Assembly (NCBI RefSeq): GCF_003991355.1
Contig: NZ_RCSU01000005.1
Location: 248,001 to 312,000 of the forward strand
Length of the DNA stretch: 64,000 nucleotides
Direction of reading: 5' to 3'
From: Pseudoflavitalea rhizosphaerae
GTDB taxonomy: Bacteria > Bacteroidota > Bacteroidia > Chitinophagales > Chitinophagaceae
Under the pieces are notes generated by a model. That model searched no databases, was not told the origin of the DNA, and saw only the letters and a program-made list of their open reading frames with translations. Shown here piece after piece: positions 1 through 9,247 of the stretch (its first letter is position 1; each line of letters begins with the position of its first letter). Position numbers and translations under genes: made by a program.

Positions 1-1593
1 ACATTATCTGAAATTATTTCTCATCAAGGTCGAGCTCAGCTTTCTTACAACAACTCTTGGAAGCGTCATGATGTGTCTGTGATTGCTGGTTGGGAAATTA
101 AGAATCTAGTAAATAGAGGAAATGTAAATACCCAATATGGTTATAATGAAATGGGTAGCACCGTGAATCCAAATATGGATTTTGTAACCCAATTTCCTCA
201 ATTTGTATACATAGGATCAAATGCTCGAATACCCAATATTCAAAGCGTGTCAAAAACATTGGATAGATTTATTTCCTATTATGCTAATGCTTCATATACT
301 TTCGATAGAAGAATAACTGTGTCTGCAAGTGGGAGGCAAGATGCCGCAAACTTATTCGGAGTAGAAACGAATCAAAGGGGCGTTCCTTTGTGGTCTGCTG
401 GAGTTAGTTGGTTATTAAGTAATGAAAAATTTTACAATTTCCCTTTGATTCCATTGTTGAAAATTAGATCCACTTATGGAAATAGCGGAAATTATTCTAG
501 ATCTGCTAAGGGATTATTATCTATGGCTTATGATGGATACAATAATTCTGTTGGATTACCTACTGCCACTATTCTGAATCCGTCAAACAAAAAATTGCGT
601 TGGGAGCAAGTTGGCATGTTTAATATTGGAATAGATTTTGAATCTAAAAACAATATTGTTTCAGGTTCAATTGACTATTTTAGAAGACATTCTAAAGACT
701 TAATTGCATCAACGCCAGCAAATCCAACCTTGGGAGTAATTTATGGATATAACAATTATTATTTCGCCAATGTTGCCTCTGTAAAAGGAAATGGTCTTGA
801 GTTTCAGATAAACATAAAAAATATTGATAATAAATTTAGATGGACGACCAATTACATATTTAGTTACAATTTAATGAAGGTTTCTGAATATTTAATTTCT
901 GCAAGTGAGAATACAGTACTTTATCTTTCGGAGGGAACTATAAATCCACTTATTGGTTACCCCGCATACAGTGTGTTCAGCTATCGGTGGGCTGGATTAG
1001 ATTCAATTACAGGATCTCCAATCGGATATTTAGGCAAGAATACATCTCAAGCATACTCTGATATTATTAATAAAACTAAAATTGATAGTCTGAAGTATCA
1101 TGGTCCCTTGCAACCTAAATATTTCGGGTCAATTATTAACACTTTCCAATATAAAGGGTTTCAACTTTCCATCAATATTTCTTACAAACTGGGATACTTC
1201 TTCAGGCGTAATTCCATAAATTATGCATCACTAATTCAAACATGGACAGGTCATAATGATTATGCCCAGAGATGGCGAAAATCTGGGGATGAAAGAAGTA
1301 CAAGCGTGCCTTCATTTCAGTTTCCTCCCGATCCAAACCGAGATTTCTTTTATGCAAAGTCTGAAGTACTTGTTGAAAAAGGGGATCATATTAGGTTAGA
1401 CGATATTCAATTAAGGTACAACTTGGACCTTTCATCTAGGAGAAGCCTACCATTCAACAATATTACATTTTATGTAAACGCAACGAACTTGGGTCCGCTA
1501 TGGTTGGCAAACAAGGAGAAAATAGACCCTTATTTTAATGGTGGAATTGTTCCTGGAAAAATGTTCTCCTTTGGATTGAATGTAGGGTTCTAG
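1..1593 (+). CDS. SusC/RagA-type TonB-dependent outer-membrane receptor, C-terminal part
   Basis: The reading frame is open from the first base, so the gene begins before the window and only about 530 C-terminal residues are seen. They show the aromatic-rich, alternating pattern of an outer-membrane beta barrel, and the end fits the last barrel strands of SusC proteins (closing with LNVGF, a terminal aromatic). Family knowledge: SusC barrels form a lidded pore with a SusD lipoprotein and import glycans or peptides using TonB energy. A SusD gene follows 149 bases downstream, which supports the call. The stop is TAG. The substrate cannot be told from this part. Confidence 0.9.
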   Translation, partial: TLSEIISHQGRAQLSYNNSWKRHDVSVIAGWEIKNLVNRGNVNTQYGYNEMGSTVNPNMDFVTQFPQFVYIGSNARIPNIQSVSKTLDRFISYYANASYTFDRRITVSASGRQDAANLFGVETNQRGVPLWSAGVSWLLSNEKFYNFPLIPLLKIRSTYGNSGNYSRSAKGLLSMAYDGYNNSVGLPTATILNPSNKKLRWEQVGMFNIGIDFESKNNIVSGSIDYFRRHSKDLIASTPANPTLGVIYGYNNYYFANVASVKGNGLEFQINIKNIDNKFRWTTNYIFSYNLMKVSEYLISASENTVLYLSEGTINPLIGYPAYSVFSYRWAGLDSITGSPIGYLGKNTSQAYSDIINKTKIDSLKYHGPLQPKYFGSIINTFQYKGFQLSINISYKLGYFFRRNSINYASLIQTWTGHNDYAQRWRKSGDERSTSVPSFQFPPDPNRDFFYAKSEVLVEKGDHIRLDDIQLRYNLDLSSRRSLPFNNITFYVNATNLGPLWLANKEKIDPYFNGGIVPGKMFSFGLNVGF

Positions 1594-1607
1594 GAACGTT
1601 TCCAGTA

Positions 1608-1640
1608 CCGCTGGTGGTCTCTGGAACAGGACCCCGGCGA
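1608..1640. repeat. Dispersed imperfect palindrome, copy 1
   Basis: Begins CCGCTGGTGGTCT and ends GGACCCCGGCG, with complementary outer bases. Related copies lie at 3443-3475 and 5675-5708. It is followed by a GC-rich stretch (about 1647-1675) whose motif GGTCGCTTTGCAGAC, here with GTGTCGC, recurs near 3815. It sits in the SusC-SusD gap. Confidence 0.6.
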
Positions 1641-1683
1641 TGCGAAACTGCGGTGTCGCTTTGCAGACCGCCGCAGAGACACA

Positions 1684-1733
1684 ACAAAACTATTTAGTAG
1701 CACGACAAAACTATTTAGTAGCACGACAAAATA
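1684..1733. repeat. Short tandem direct repeat before susD
   Basis: A 21-bp unit containing ACTATTTAGTAGCACG occurs twice in a row (1684-1704 and 1705-1725), followed by a partial third start. It ends ten bases before the SusD start codon. It could affect expression or simply be slippage; the sequence does not decide. Confidence 0.75.
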
Positions 1734-1742
1734 TTTCAAGTT

Positions 1743-3143
1743 ATGAACTACTTATATCGATACATAATCTTGCTTGCTATTATCGCAAGTATTGCTAATT
1801 GCAAAAAATCATCCTTTCTTGATGCAAAGCCAGAGGATAGATTGATAATTCCTGAGACTTTACAAGACATGGATTTGATACTAGATAATGATAGGGTGAT
1901 GAATGGCCTCAGTACTGATGGGTTAATGCCCATATTTGGTGAAATTGCTTGTGATGATCATTACACCCCACAGCGTTGGTTAGACAATTTTGATGCACTT
2001 AGCGTCAATTTATATTCTTGGAATGACAATATTTATAGTGCACCTTCTCAATATTATGGATATAGTTATGCTTACAGAGCCATTTTTTATGCAAATACAG
2101 TTTTAGAATCTATAGAGAAAATCAAAAAAGATATTTCAAACGAAATTGAATATAATCGTATTAAAGGGAGTGGTCTATTTCACAGGGCACATGCCTTTCT
2201 GCAATTAGCTCAAGTATTTGCGCCACCATATGATCAACAAACTTCATCAAGCTCACTTGGACTTCCTTTAAGACTAACGAGTGATATTAATGAGAATTTA
2301 AAACGAAGTACCTTAAAAGAAACATATGATAAGATAATTGATGATCTGCAAAGCTCAATTGAGTTATTGCCCGACCATCCTGCATTCAAAACCCGCCCTT
2401 CTAAAGCCGCTGCTTATGGGTTACTTGCTAGGACGTTTTTGTTTATGAATGATTATAATAATGCACTATCTAATGCCAACAAATCGCTTGGGGTCTACAA
2501 TGAATTGCTTGACTATAATTATATTGATTCTGCAACTCGAAATCCATTCGCTCGATTTAATAATGAAGTGATTTTTTCATGCAATTTTAGTGTTCTGGAC
2601 AATTTATTACTTCTTAGAAGTAGAACAGTAGTTGACACAGCATTGCAGCAGTCATATAATGTTCATGATTTAAGGAAGGGTTTGTTTTTTAGAAAAGAAG
2701 CAGCGAATGGTCCAAAAGCATATTCATTCAGGGGGTCATATGATGGCTCTGCTGATCCTTTCTGTGGAGTTGCAACAGATGAGATGTATTTAATTAGCGC
2801 TGAGTGTAATGCACGACTTAATAATACAGAGAAAGCAATGGACGATCTCAATACATTAATGGCAAAGCGTTGGAGAAAAACAGAAAATTTTGTTCCCTTT
2901 ACTGCTACCAGTTCCCAAGAGGCATTAGATAAAGTTCTTATTGAAAGGAGAAAAGAGCTTTTATACCGCGGTATTCGTTGGAGCGATCTTAGAAGGTTGA
3001 ACCTGGAAGGGGCAAATATTTCAATCAAACGAATAGTAAATGGTTCGGAAATAATTCTGCCTCCCAACAGTTTGCATTATACGTTTTTAATTCCGCCAGA
3101 TGTTATTCAGCTTAATCCTGAAATTGAACAAAACAAAAGGTAA
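1743..3143 (+). CDS. SusD/RagB-type outer-membrane lipoprotein
   Basis: 466 residues. The first 20 form a lipoprotein signal with the acylated Cys in SIANCKK. The body has the helical TPR-like layout of SusD, including a typical late segment with ERRKELLYRGIRWSDLRR, and the family-typical tail of the form IP-x5-LNPEIEQN. Known role: a surface lipoprotein that caps the SusC barrel and captures substrate. The partner SusC lies just upstream in the same direction, so the two probably share a transcript. The length is a little short for the family but both ends look complete. No glycoside hydrolase is linked, so the substrate is unknown. Confidence 0.93.
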   Translation: MNYLYRYIILLAIIASIANCKKSSFLDAKPEDRLIIPETLQDMDLILDNDRVMNGLSTDGLMPIFGEIACDDHYTPQRWLDNFDALSVNLYSWNDNIYSAPSQYYGYSYAYRAIFYANTVLESIEKIKKDISNEIEYNRIKGSGLFHRAHAFLQLAQVFAPPYDQQTSSSSLGLPLRLTSDINENLKRSTLKETYDKIIDDLQSSIELLPDHPAFKTRPSKAAAYGLLARTFLFMNDYNNALSNANKSLGVYNELLDYNYIDSATRNPFARFNNEVIFSCNFSVLDNLLLLRSRTVVDTALQQSYNVHDLRKGLFFRKEAANGPKAYSFRGSYDGSADPFCGVATDEMYLISAECNARLNNTEKAMDDLNTLMAKRWRKTENFVPFTATSSQEALDKVLIERRKELLYRGIRWSDLRRLNLEGANISIKRIVNGSEIILPPNSLHYTFLIPPDVIQLNPEIEQNKR

Positions 3144-3405
3144 TATAGTTACCTATTAAGATTTACGTGGCAAAAGTTCCTTTAGTGCTCACTTATTGAC
3201 CTTGAAGGAAGATAGATAAAATGGACTGGGGTAGCAAGCAAACCTGAGGATGACAAAAGGACCTGTCTACTTGATGGTCCTTGGATCAGAGCATTGGCTA
3301 ATTCATAACTGCGAGTACTACAAACGCAAATAACCATTGAGACAAAAAACGAACTCTGAAGGTCAATACTAAGCAGTTCCCATTTTCCATTCGCCCTTAA
3401 AACAT

Positions 3406-3429
3406 GGGGCAGCGCACGCTGCTCCTTTT
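3406..3429 (+). terminator. Rho-independent terminator-like hairpin
   Basis: GGGGCAGCG and CGCTGCTCC pair around a two-base loop with one mismatch, followed by TTTTCTT. It lies about 270 bases after the SusD stop. Confidence 0.5.
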
Positions 3430-3442
3430 CTTAAAAATTCTC

Positions 3443-3475
3443 CCGCTGGTGGTCTTTTAATGTACCCCGGCGGAA
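3443..3475. repeat. Dispersed imperfect palindrome, copy 2
   Basis: CCGCTGGTGGTCTTTT at one end and TACCCCGGCGG at the other. Same layout as the copies at 1608 and 5675, with the middle diverged. Confidence 0.6.
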
Positions 3476-3697
3476 GATAAGAATACAACCTTTTTACTTC
3501 TGCAGTCATATTGCAGATCGTACCTGTTGGATCTGAAAAGTACTTGTCAGAGTACCAGGCATAATATAAAGCGAGGGTGAACTATATCCCTCTGGAGATT
3601 TCTGAACAAGACCTTGCGAAAATCAATTACAGGTTCATTCAATATTAGTCAACGAGTTTTTTTGAATAGGTGAAATATAGTTATTCCCAATTTTACA

Positions 3698-3727
3698 TCA
3701 GGGTGTTCTCTACACCCTGATTTTATT
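3698..3727 (+). terminator. Hairpin terminator
   Basis: Perfect 8-bp stem TCAGGGTG / CACCCTGA with a seven-base loop, followed by TTTTATT. Confidence 0.6.
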
Positions 3728-4230
3728 AGAATATTCCTCCGGGGTCTCACTCGTTGACCGCGGAGCAGTAAACAAAGACTGCGAGGTCGCCATTATGATT
3801 TGGAAATGCTGCGAGGTCGCTTTGCAGACTATCGCAAAAGCGAAAGAAGGACCTGTGAAAAACAGCTACGGGGGGGCATATGCAAACCACAGCAAGGACG
3901 GAGATATGATTTTACAAGGGACACGAAACATTCACTTTTTGCCACGCTTTAAAGTGTGAGGAAAACAAACATTAAACATATCGTAGGAAGAGCATCCTGT
4001 AGAGAAGCCTCTGCGGATAACCGCCGGGTCTATTATACTGAACCGGCGCCTACGGCAGCACATTTTGTAGTTCTTTGAAATAATTAATTCTGCGTAGAAT
4101 TAAAGAAAAATATTGGTAAAAATAGCACAAAACAATTTGGGCGGTGTCAGTTATCTATGAAACACTTACTTCCCGAATAAGCCTATCCTTTGGTTCTGCT
4201 ATAATTCAATCCGAAAAATATTTCTTTCCT

Positions 4231-4782
4231 ATGCACCAACACTCTCCGGCATTCATTGAGATGTTTCAAAAGGGTAATCCTAAATCCATTCCAATATTGA
4301 TAATGCTTTATTATGATGAGTTACTAAAATTTTCTTTGCGGATTACAAAAAGCAAATCAGAAGCGGAGGAGATTGTTCAAGATGCTTTTACTGTATTATG
4401 GCAAAGAAGATCAGGATTTTTCTCAGATTTATCTATACGGAAGTACTTGTTCAAAGTTGTGAAAAATAAAAGTCTCAATAGTCAAAAAAAGACAGATAGA
4501 AGAAAAAAGACGTTAAATGCTTATGCTCATTCGGAAACAGAATTAACTGTAGCGATAGAAATTGATATGGGTGGCGATGATTATCTTTTAATTAAGCTTT
4601 GGAGGGAAATAGAAAAGTTACCTCCCCAACCCAAGGCTGCACTTTCATTATTGGCAAAAGGAAAGTCCATTAAGGAAGTTGCAGGAATAATGAAATTAAA
4701 AGAATCTACTGTCCGAGCCATTAAACAGCGCGGTATCACAGCTTTAAGAAAGAAGATTAGATCTTTTTTTACAACCTGGTGA
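4231..4782 (+). CDS. ECF-type RNA polymerase sigma factor
   Basis: From the chosen ATG the protein has 183 residues. Region 2 is seen in the segment with EAEEIVQDAFTVLWQRR, the conserved helix that binds core polymerase and the -10 element. Region 4 near the end has a helix-turn-helix with IKEVAGIMKLKESTVRAIKQ. An in-frame GTG at 4144 would add 29 residues unlike family N-termini, so 4231 is preferred. In Bacteroidetes such sigma factors usually pair with a FecR anti-sigma factor and a SusC receptor. No FecR is seen here, and the SusC/SusD pair lies upstream rather than downstream. Confidence 0.85.
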   Translation: MHQHSPAFIEMFQKGNPKSIPILIMLYYDELLKFSLRITKSKSEAEEIVQDAFTVLWQRRSGFFSDLSIRKYLFKVVKNKSLNSQKKTDRRKKTLNAYAHSETELTVAIEIDMGGDDYLLIKLWREIEKLPPQPKAALSLLAKGKSIKEVAGIMKLKESTVRAIKQRGITALRKKIRSFFTTW

Positions 4783-4981
4783 TGCGGGCGGGACTCTTAC
4801 GGAAGGCACCAACGTAAGGATATACCGCTCTTTATAGACACCAGCAGAAACTACAATGAATAAGCGAGGTCGCAGGGCAGACCACAACGGAGCCAGACCC
4901 CGCAGTGACCATATCTAGGCTATCATAGAGACAGAAAAGAATGAAAGTGTAACTGTTATGAAGAGGTTGAGGAATTAGAAA

Positions 4982-5495
4982 CTACAAATTACTACGCCCC
5001 TTAGCCGTAGCTTGTAACGAAATTAATGCACGTTTGCTGAGTTCTTTTGCTAGTTCCGAAGTTTCCTTCGAAGATTTGTAATTGTAGCGCTTAATGATTC
5101 TCAAAATATCGTATTGCACTTCTATGATCGCTTTAAGAATAAAAGCGCTCATATGAAGGCTTGGAAATCGACCTCGCTTTTATGCTTCAATTATTATTTC
5201 TATTTCCTGAATAAAAGCTACATATTGTATTATGAGACTATCTACCTGATAAATGAGTATACTAAAGTCCTTCTCCTGGAATTTGTTTTCTATTGATTGT
5301 AATTCGGCTAATATCCCTTTGGAATTAGGTATTTGTGTTGTGAGCCGAACATTGACTTATTCAATTGCCGTCTGAATAAACGTGTCAAGCCATTGCCTTA
5401 AACTTCTCCAATTTTTACTAAAAAAGAAGTTAAGCTTCCTTCTGTTTATATATATCCTCTAATTGATACTTGATGGTAGTATTGTAATCTGGCAT
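4982..5495 (-). pseudogene. Decayed gene of unknown function
   Basis: Read on the minus strand, three stretches in different frames together look like one broken helical protein. An ATG at 5495 opens a short frame starting MPDYNTTIKYQLED. A stop-free stretch of about 57 codons runs over roughly 5355-5184. A last frame from ATG 5152 to the TAG at 4982 gives 56 residues containing KETSELAKELSKRALIS. The pieces are joined only by frameshifts. I do not recognise the family. The last piece could instead be a small intact gene. Confidence 0.35.
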
Positions 5496-5674
5496 GAGCA
5501 TATTTCAGCAAATCGAATGATAAGGTTATTATTGGAAAGGTTGGTATATCTAACTAAGGGTTGGAAAAAATGATTTGGCAATTAGACTAAATTAGGCTAT
5601 TTCACTTTAATTACTGCAAATTTTTTGGCGCCGGGAAATGGGCGCCGGTGATTATCTGTACTTCCCACGCTGTC

Positions 5675-5708
5675 CCGCTGGTGACTCTCAGAATGGACCC
5701 TAGCGGAA
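5675..5708. repeat. Dispersed imperfect palindrome, copy 3
   Basis: CCGCTGGTGACTCTCA at one end and GGACCCTAGCGG at the other. The outer seven bases are complementary except for one position. Confidence 0.55.
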
Positions 5709-5865
5709 GACCAAATTCAGAATTGACACCGACAAAGTACTTGAATGTGACTATTTCTGCCGGATATGACTGTCTAATCACGAAAGAAATAATCCCAATT
5801 ACAAAAGTGGTTAAGAACCATCAGTCGTAAATTGACTTACTACCCTTTAAAATTGTTGAACTAAT

Positions 5866-7314
5866 ATGCTAATCACTGTTGAAAAATATAGTGCGCAAAT
5901 AAAGGAAATCGAGCCAAAATGTAATTTTAATGAAGAATTACTACAAATCGAAGACTATATAAATAGCCATCCTACACAAAAAAAGTTTACTCAATATTTC
6001 ATGGAAATTTACAAATCGGATTTCCCTTCAATCAAATATTATTTCAAAAGAAAGCATAAAAAGACCATCGAACAATATGTCATAACCTCCAAAGCTGATC
6101 TTGCTGAAAAATTGCTTAAATCTGGATTTAATACCCTCTATGTAGCTAAGGCTATCGGTCTTACTCAGGCATCTGTTAACCGACTTATTACTAAAAAAAC
6201 TGGATTAACTCCATCTGAAATCATTCAAGAGACCGGAAAGGCATCACAAAAGCAATTGTCAATAATAGAGGAAGTAAAAGTATACATTGCTCGGCATATT
6301 GATAACCGGTTGTCTGCTACGCGGATCTCCGAGACACTCCATCACTTTAAAAAGACGATAAAGAACTTATTTCTCCAATACGAAGGGGTAGATTTAGCCC
6401 AGTACATTGATCAACGAAGGATTGAACGAGCAAAACAATTATTGATAGACGGGCATTCCTTAAATGAGGTTAGTGTAATAATGAATTATTCTTATTTATC
6501 TTCCTTTATTGTATTCTTCAAAACTATTACAGGTATCACTCCAGGTGAGTATCTACAGAGCATTCAAGGTCAGGTTCTGCATACAGGCAGTGCTTTTAAG
6601 ATGCAGAAAAAAATGATCAATGAGGTGCGATTTCTGGATAAAGTAACTCAAATATTAAATCTAGTGGATGAATATGTATTGAGGAATATAGATAACATCG
6701 TAAACGACCAGGCTGTGGCATCATACTTTAAGCTAAATGTAAAGACTTTGAGAAAACGTTATCGGGAATACAAAGGTGAGATCCTAAACAAGGTTATCCA
6801 AAGACATAGGGTGGAAAGAATTAAATTTTACCTAATAGAAGGAAACACTGTTCACGAAATCGCATCAAAAATGAATTTTAAATTACCGTCACTGCTCACA
6901 TCTTTCTTTGTTCGCAAAGTTCATCAACCCCCGACAAGATTTCAGAACAGCATAATTGGTGTGAGTGTTCGGCACATGAAATACAAAGACCAATATGTAT
7001 CCATGCTTGCTGAGCTTGAACTCCTTATTAGGAATAATCTGGAACTAAATAATACAATAAAAGCATTAGCTCTAAAGTATGGAATGGGGGTAAGTAATAT
7101 CAGGTATCATTTCTTAAAAAGTAGGGGATTTTCAGTCGGTGACTTTCTAGCCAAGTGCAAGTTGGAGAATGCTGTTAATCTGATGTTAAAACAAGTACCT
7201 CTATTAGAAGCTGCAAAGTCGTCTAAGTTCCGAACCATTGGAGGATTTTACAAAACCTATGTTTCCTACTATGGTGAGCATAGTTTAAGTTCTATTTTCA
7301 GAATGCCCAGCTAA
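5866..7314 (+). CDS. Protein of four tandem AraC-like DNA-binding domains
   Basis: 482 residues with no sensor or receiver domain. Four units of about 100 residues follow one another (about 22-120, 128-230, 258-358, 375-480). Each has the AraC pattern: a first helix-turn-helix, then a linker with an R/K-rich helix, then a second helix-turn-helix ending in a GxTP-like motif. Unit 1 closes with TGLTPSEII and unit 2 with TGITPGEYLQ. Unit 2 is the best preserved (IDQRRIERAKQLLIDGHSL), and units 3 and 4 are diverged. A normal AraC regulator has one such domain. It is probably a DNA-binding protein, and the tandem layout could allow binding of several sites or DNA bridging. No clear operon partner. 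Confidence 0.75.
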   Translation: MLITVEKYSAQIKEIEPKCNFNEELLQIEDYINSHPTQKKFTQYFMEIYKSDFPSIKYYFKRKHKKTIEQYVITSKADLAEKLLKSGFNTLYVAKAIGLTQASVNRLITKKTGLTPSEIIQETGKASQKQLSIIEEVKVYIARHIDNRLSATRISETLHHFKKTIKNLFLQYEGVDLAQYIDQRRIERAKQLLIDGHSLNEVSVIMNYSYLSSFIVFFKTITGITPGEYLQSIQGQVLHTGSAFKMQKKMINEVRFLDKVTQILNLVDEYVLRNIDNIVNDQAVASYFKLNVKTLRKRYREYKGEILNKVIQRHRVERIKFYLIEGNTVHEIASKMNFKLPSLLTSFFVRKVHQPPTRFQNSIIGVSVRHMKYKDQYVSMLAELELLIRNNLELNNTIKALALKYGMGVSNIRYHFLKSRGFSVGDFLAKCKLENAVNLMLKQVPLLEAAKSSKFRTIGGFYKTYVSYYGEHSLSSIFRMPS

Positions 7315-7774
7315 TAAAGTAATTACTCCCGATTACGTAACAGTAATAAAAAATAAGATCGGATATTTGCTGTAGAGAAATAACAATACCGCCTTTACCC
7401 TCTTCAATCACCTGGCGGTATTCAGAATTGTATCTTTGACGGCCTGCAATGCGACATATCGGGATTGGTATCATTGGGGGTGACAATTCAAACATAGGGA
7501 CAACAAGATAATTCACAGGGCTCCTTGCAAAGAAACCAACAGGACCATAATAATACGCAGCGATGAATAACAAGTTTGTCAATTGCATGAGCTAACGCCA
7601 ATGCTTTTTCATAATTCAGGCTTGGTCATTGGGGGAAGGCCTGCGGCATCTTCCTCGGTTGCCATCCGTGTCGATTATTAAGCATTTCATATTTAAGTTT
7701 AATGTTAATGATGGTTGGGGCTCTGAATTAGTTTGCTATGAAAATATTTTTGATCAATAATCTTCAAATAGTAA
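7315..7774. other. Intergenic stretch
   Basis: About 460 bases. A 96-residue minus-strand frame (7588-7298) overlaps the end of the tandem-HTH gene and has no recognisable motif, so I do not call it. The A+T-rich last 100 bases probably carry the promoter of the MauE-like gene. Confidence 0.4.
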
Positions 7775-8254
7775 TTGATGAAATCAATATCTTTTCCTCT
7801 TCGACGTCTTAGCATCTTTTCTTTGTCAAGATCCGCTGTCATAGAATTAATTGCAGGGGCATTGATAGTATTATTCTTATATACAGGCCTTAGTAAGCTT
7901 TATGAACATTTTAATTTCTATGCAGTTTTACTTAAATCTCCTGTCTTTTCTAGGTATGCGACATTCATGTCTTGGGCTGTGCCAATCATAGAAATTCTAG
8001 TTTCTGGTTTATTATTGATATCAAATACAAGAAAATTAGCACTTTATCTTTCATTGTTTATGATGGTAGCTTTTACTGTATACATGGCGTATCTTATTTA
8101 TTTCACACCAAAAATGCCTTGTTCTTGTGGGGGAGTAATCACTCTGCTTTCTCCACGGCAACACTTGGTGTTTAACATTGGTTTTACGCTACTCGCATTA
8201 ACGGGTGTTCTTTTAGCTAGAAAATCTTCAACAAAATCACCAGATAGTAAGTGA
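7775..8254 (+). CDS. MauE/DoxX-like redox-associated membrane protein
   Basis: 159 residues with four hydrophobic helices (about 22-42, 63-83, 90-108, 125-146). The motif PCSCGG after helix 3 gives a CxC cysteine pair placed as in MauE/DoxX proteins, thought to pass electrons or thiol oxidation across the inner membrane. It is followed 25 bases later by a Cys-containing exported protein and then by a second one. A TlpA-like thioredoxin is encoded convergently. This context supports a role in oxidising or reducing the exported partners; that is inference. A second ATG two codons in is equally possible as start. Confidence 0.7.
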   Translation: MMKSISFPLRRLSIFSLSRSAVIELIAGALIVLFLYTGLSKLYEHFNFYAVLLKSPVFSRYATFMSWAVPIIEILVSGLLLISNTRKLALYLSLFMMVAFTVYMAYLIYFTPKMPCSCGGVITLLSPRQHLVFNIGFTLLALTGVLLARKSSTKSPDSK

Positions 8255-8279
8255 GCATAAATATTTAAATCAATATTGG

Positions 8280-8651
8280 ATGAAGCTTCTGAAAATTATA
8301 TTAATTTTTGTTTTGATAGATCTTCCAATATTCTTATTTTCTGGTGATACGAGGGATGAAGTAAGAATAGATTGTCTCTATTGGTTCGAGGTGAATCACG
8401 GAATTAGTACAACTGTCATTCCTATTGCAATTGTGTATTTATACCCTATTCCTGATTCAAATGGGAATGGTTGGCCCGATGAAGCTATGTTTCCTGGAAC
8501 ACCACCTTATTCATGTGAAGGAGAAACTTATATATGCGCACTTGGGTATCAAAGTGCATCAGAAATAGAACGAGTTTATGTAAATGGTCTGTATTGGTTC
8601 AGGCCGACGTATGGTGCTACATCAAGTTGTGTAGTTTGGAGGGATTTTTAA
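8280..8651 (+). CDS. Small exported Cys-containing protein, DUF6520-like paralogue
   Basis: 123 residues. It has a hydrophobic N-terminal segment (about 3-21) that should act as signal peptide or anchor. The mature part shares with the gene at 8803 the spacing of Cys residues and the motifs YICALGY and VNGLYWF, followed by a final Cys (SSCVVW). Four cysteines (positions about 31, 80, 87, 118) could form two disulfides. The gene lies directly after the MauE-like gene and probably shares its transcript. Function unknown. The related family DUF6520 is defined only by such short exported proteins. Confidence 0.6.
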   Translation: MKLLKIILIFVLIDLPIFLFSGDTRDEVRIDCLYWFEVNHGISTTVIPIAIVYLYPIPDSNGNGWPDEAMFPGTPPYSCEGETYICALGYQSASEIERVYVNGLYWFRPTYGATSSCVVWRDF

Positions 8652-8802
8652 TCGAGTTCTTTACAGAACTAGAATAATCAATAAAAAATATTCCATTTCA
8701 AGTTGCAACATAATGGAAAATGGTTCGCTGAAACCGAAATTCAGTTGGAGAACCTCAATGCCAATTTAAAAGTTTGGGGAAATTAATCATAAACCTTTTG
8801 TT

Positions 8803-9189
8803 ATGAAAAAAGTACGTATCGCTATTGCTGCATTAGTAGGTATTGTTTGCTTTGCATTTACTGCAAATACCGAAAAACAAGCACCTTGTGACACTAACCT
8901 TCGTTGGTTTGCAGTTGGCGGAACATCAACAAGCAATCAGCTTACTGCTATTAGTCAACTTACTCCAATTCAAACAGTATTCGGAGATGTAACTCCCAAT
9001 GAAGTACCTACTGGAACTAGATCAGGAATTATTACGAGCACCTTCCCTTCTTGCGTTGAAACAGAGTTTTATTTCTGTGCACTTGGCTATGCTGACAGCC
9101 AATTGGAAGTTAGATTGATTAATGGACTGTACTATTGGGTACCCAAAGCAAACGAAACCCCAGCTTGTGTAATCAAAAAAGATGAATAA
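8803..9189 (+). CDS. DUF6520-like exported Cys-containing protein
   Basis: 128 residues. The N-terminus MKKVRIAIAALVGIVCFAF is a signal peptide of the DUF6520 type. The mature part has FYFCALGY, then INGLYYW, and a Cys near the end, matching the protein encoded at 8280, so the two are paralogues. It is separated from that gene by 151 bases, which may hold its own promoter. The two-paralogue set beside a MauE-like membrane protein and a TlpA-like thioredoxin suggests disulfide-bonded exported products. Peptide signal, toxin or surface role cannot be told. Confidence 0.65.
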   Translation: MKKVRIAIAALVGIVCFAFTANTEKQAPCDTNLRWFAVGGTSTSNQLTAISQLTPIQTVFGDVTPNEVPTGTRSGIITSTFPSCVETEFYFCALGYADSQLEVRLINGLYYWVPKANETPACVIKKDE

Positions 9190-9210
9190 TAATTTTCGTT
9201 AGCTAATATC

Positions 9211-9247
9211 AGCCTGGATTGACTTTTCTATTATGTTAATCCAGGCT
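9211..9247. terminator. Bidirectional terminator between convergent genes
   Basis: Perfect 10-bp stem AGCCTGGATT / AATCCAGGCT with a 17-base loop. It lies between the exported-protein gene and the convergent TlpA-like gene and reaches into the latter's stop codon. Confidence 0.65.

Larger units (their letters stand above)
3144..4230. other. Gene-poor stretch with repeats
   Basis: About 1.1 kb without a convincing gene. It holds two terminator-like hairpins, one copy of the dispersed palindrome (3443-3475), and GC-rich scraps around 3740-3860 that repeat a GCGAGGTCGC motif twice. The A+T-rich end (4060-4140) probably holds the promoter of the sigma factor gene. It reads like decayed sequence. 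Confidence 0.5.
4783..5865. other. Gene-poor stretch between sigma factor and tandem-HTH gene
   Basis: About 1.1 kb. It holds GC-rich scraps at 4783-4915 with a GCGAGGTCGC motif, a decayed minus-strand reading frame (4982-5495), GGCGCC-containing sequence near 5628-5650, and one dispersed palindrome copy. I see no intact gene. The 60-residue plus-strand frames at 5114 and 5648 lack coding character. Confidence 0.45.

Noticed and set aside
1684-1733. CRISPR array
   Set aside because: Units are directly adjacent without spacers and there are only two full copies; no cas genes.
5114-5296. 60-residue plus-strand protein
   Set aside because: It is antisense to a better coding pattern on the minus strand and has no family features.
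7298-7588. 96-residue minus-strand protein
   Set aside because: Overlaps the end of the tandem-HTH gene and lacks any known motif; could be a remnant but cannot be supported.
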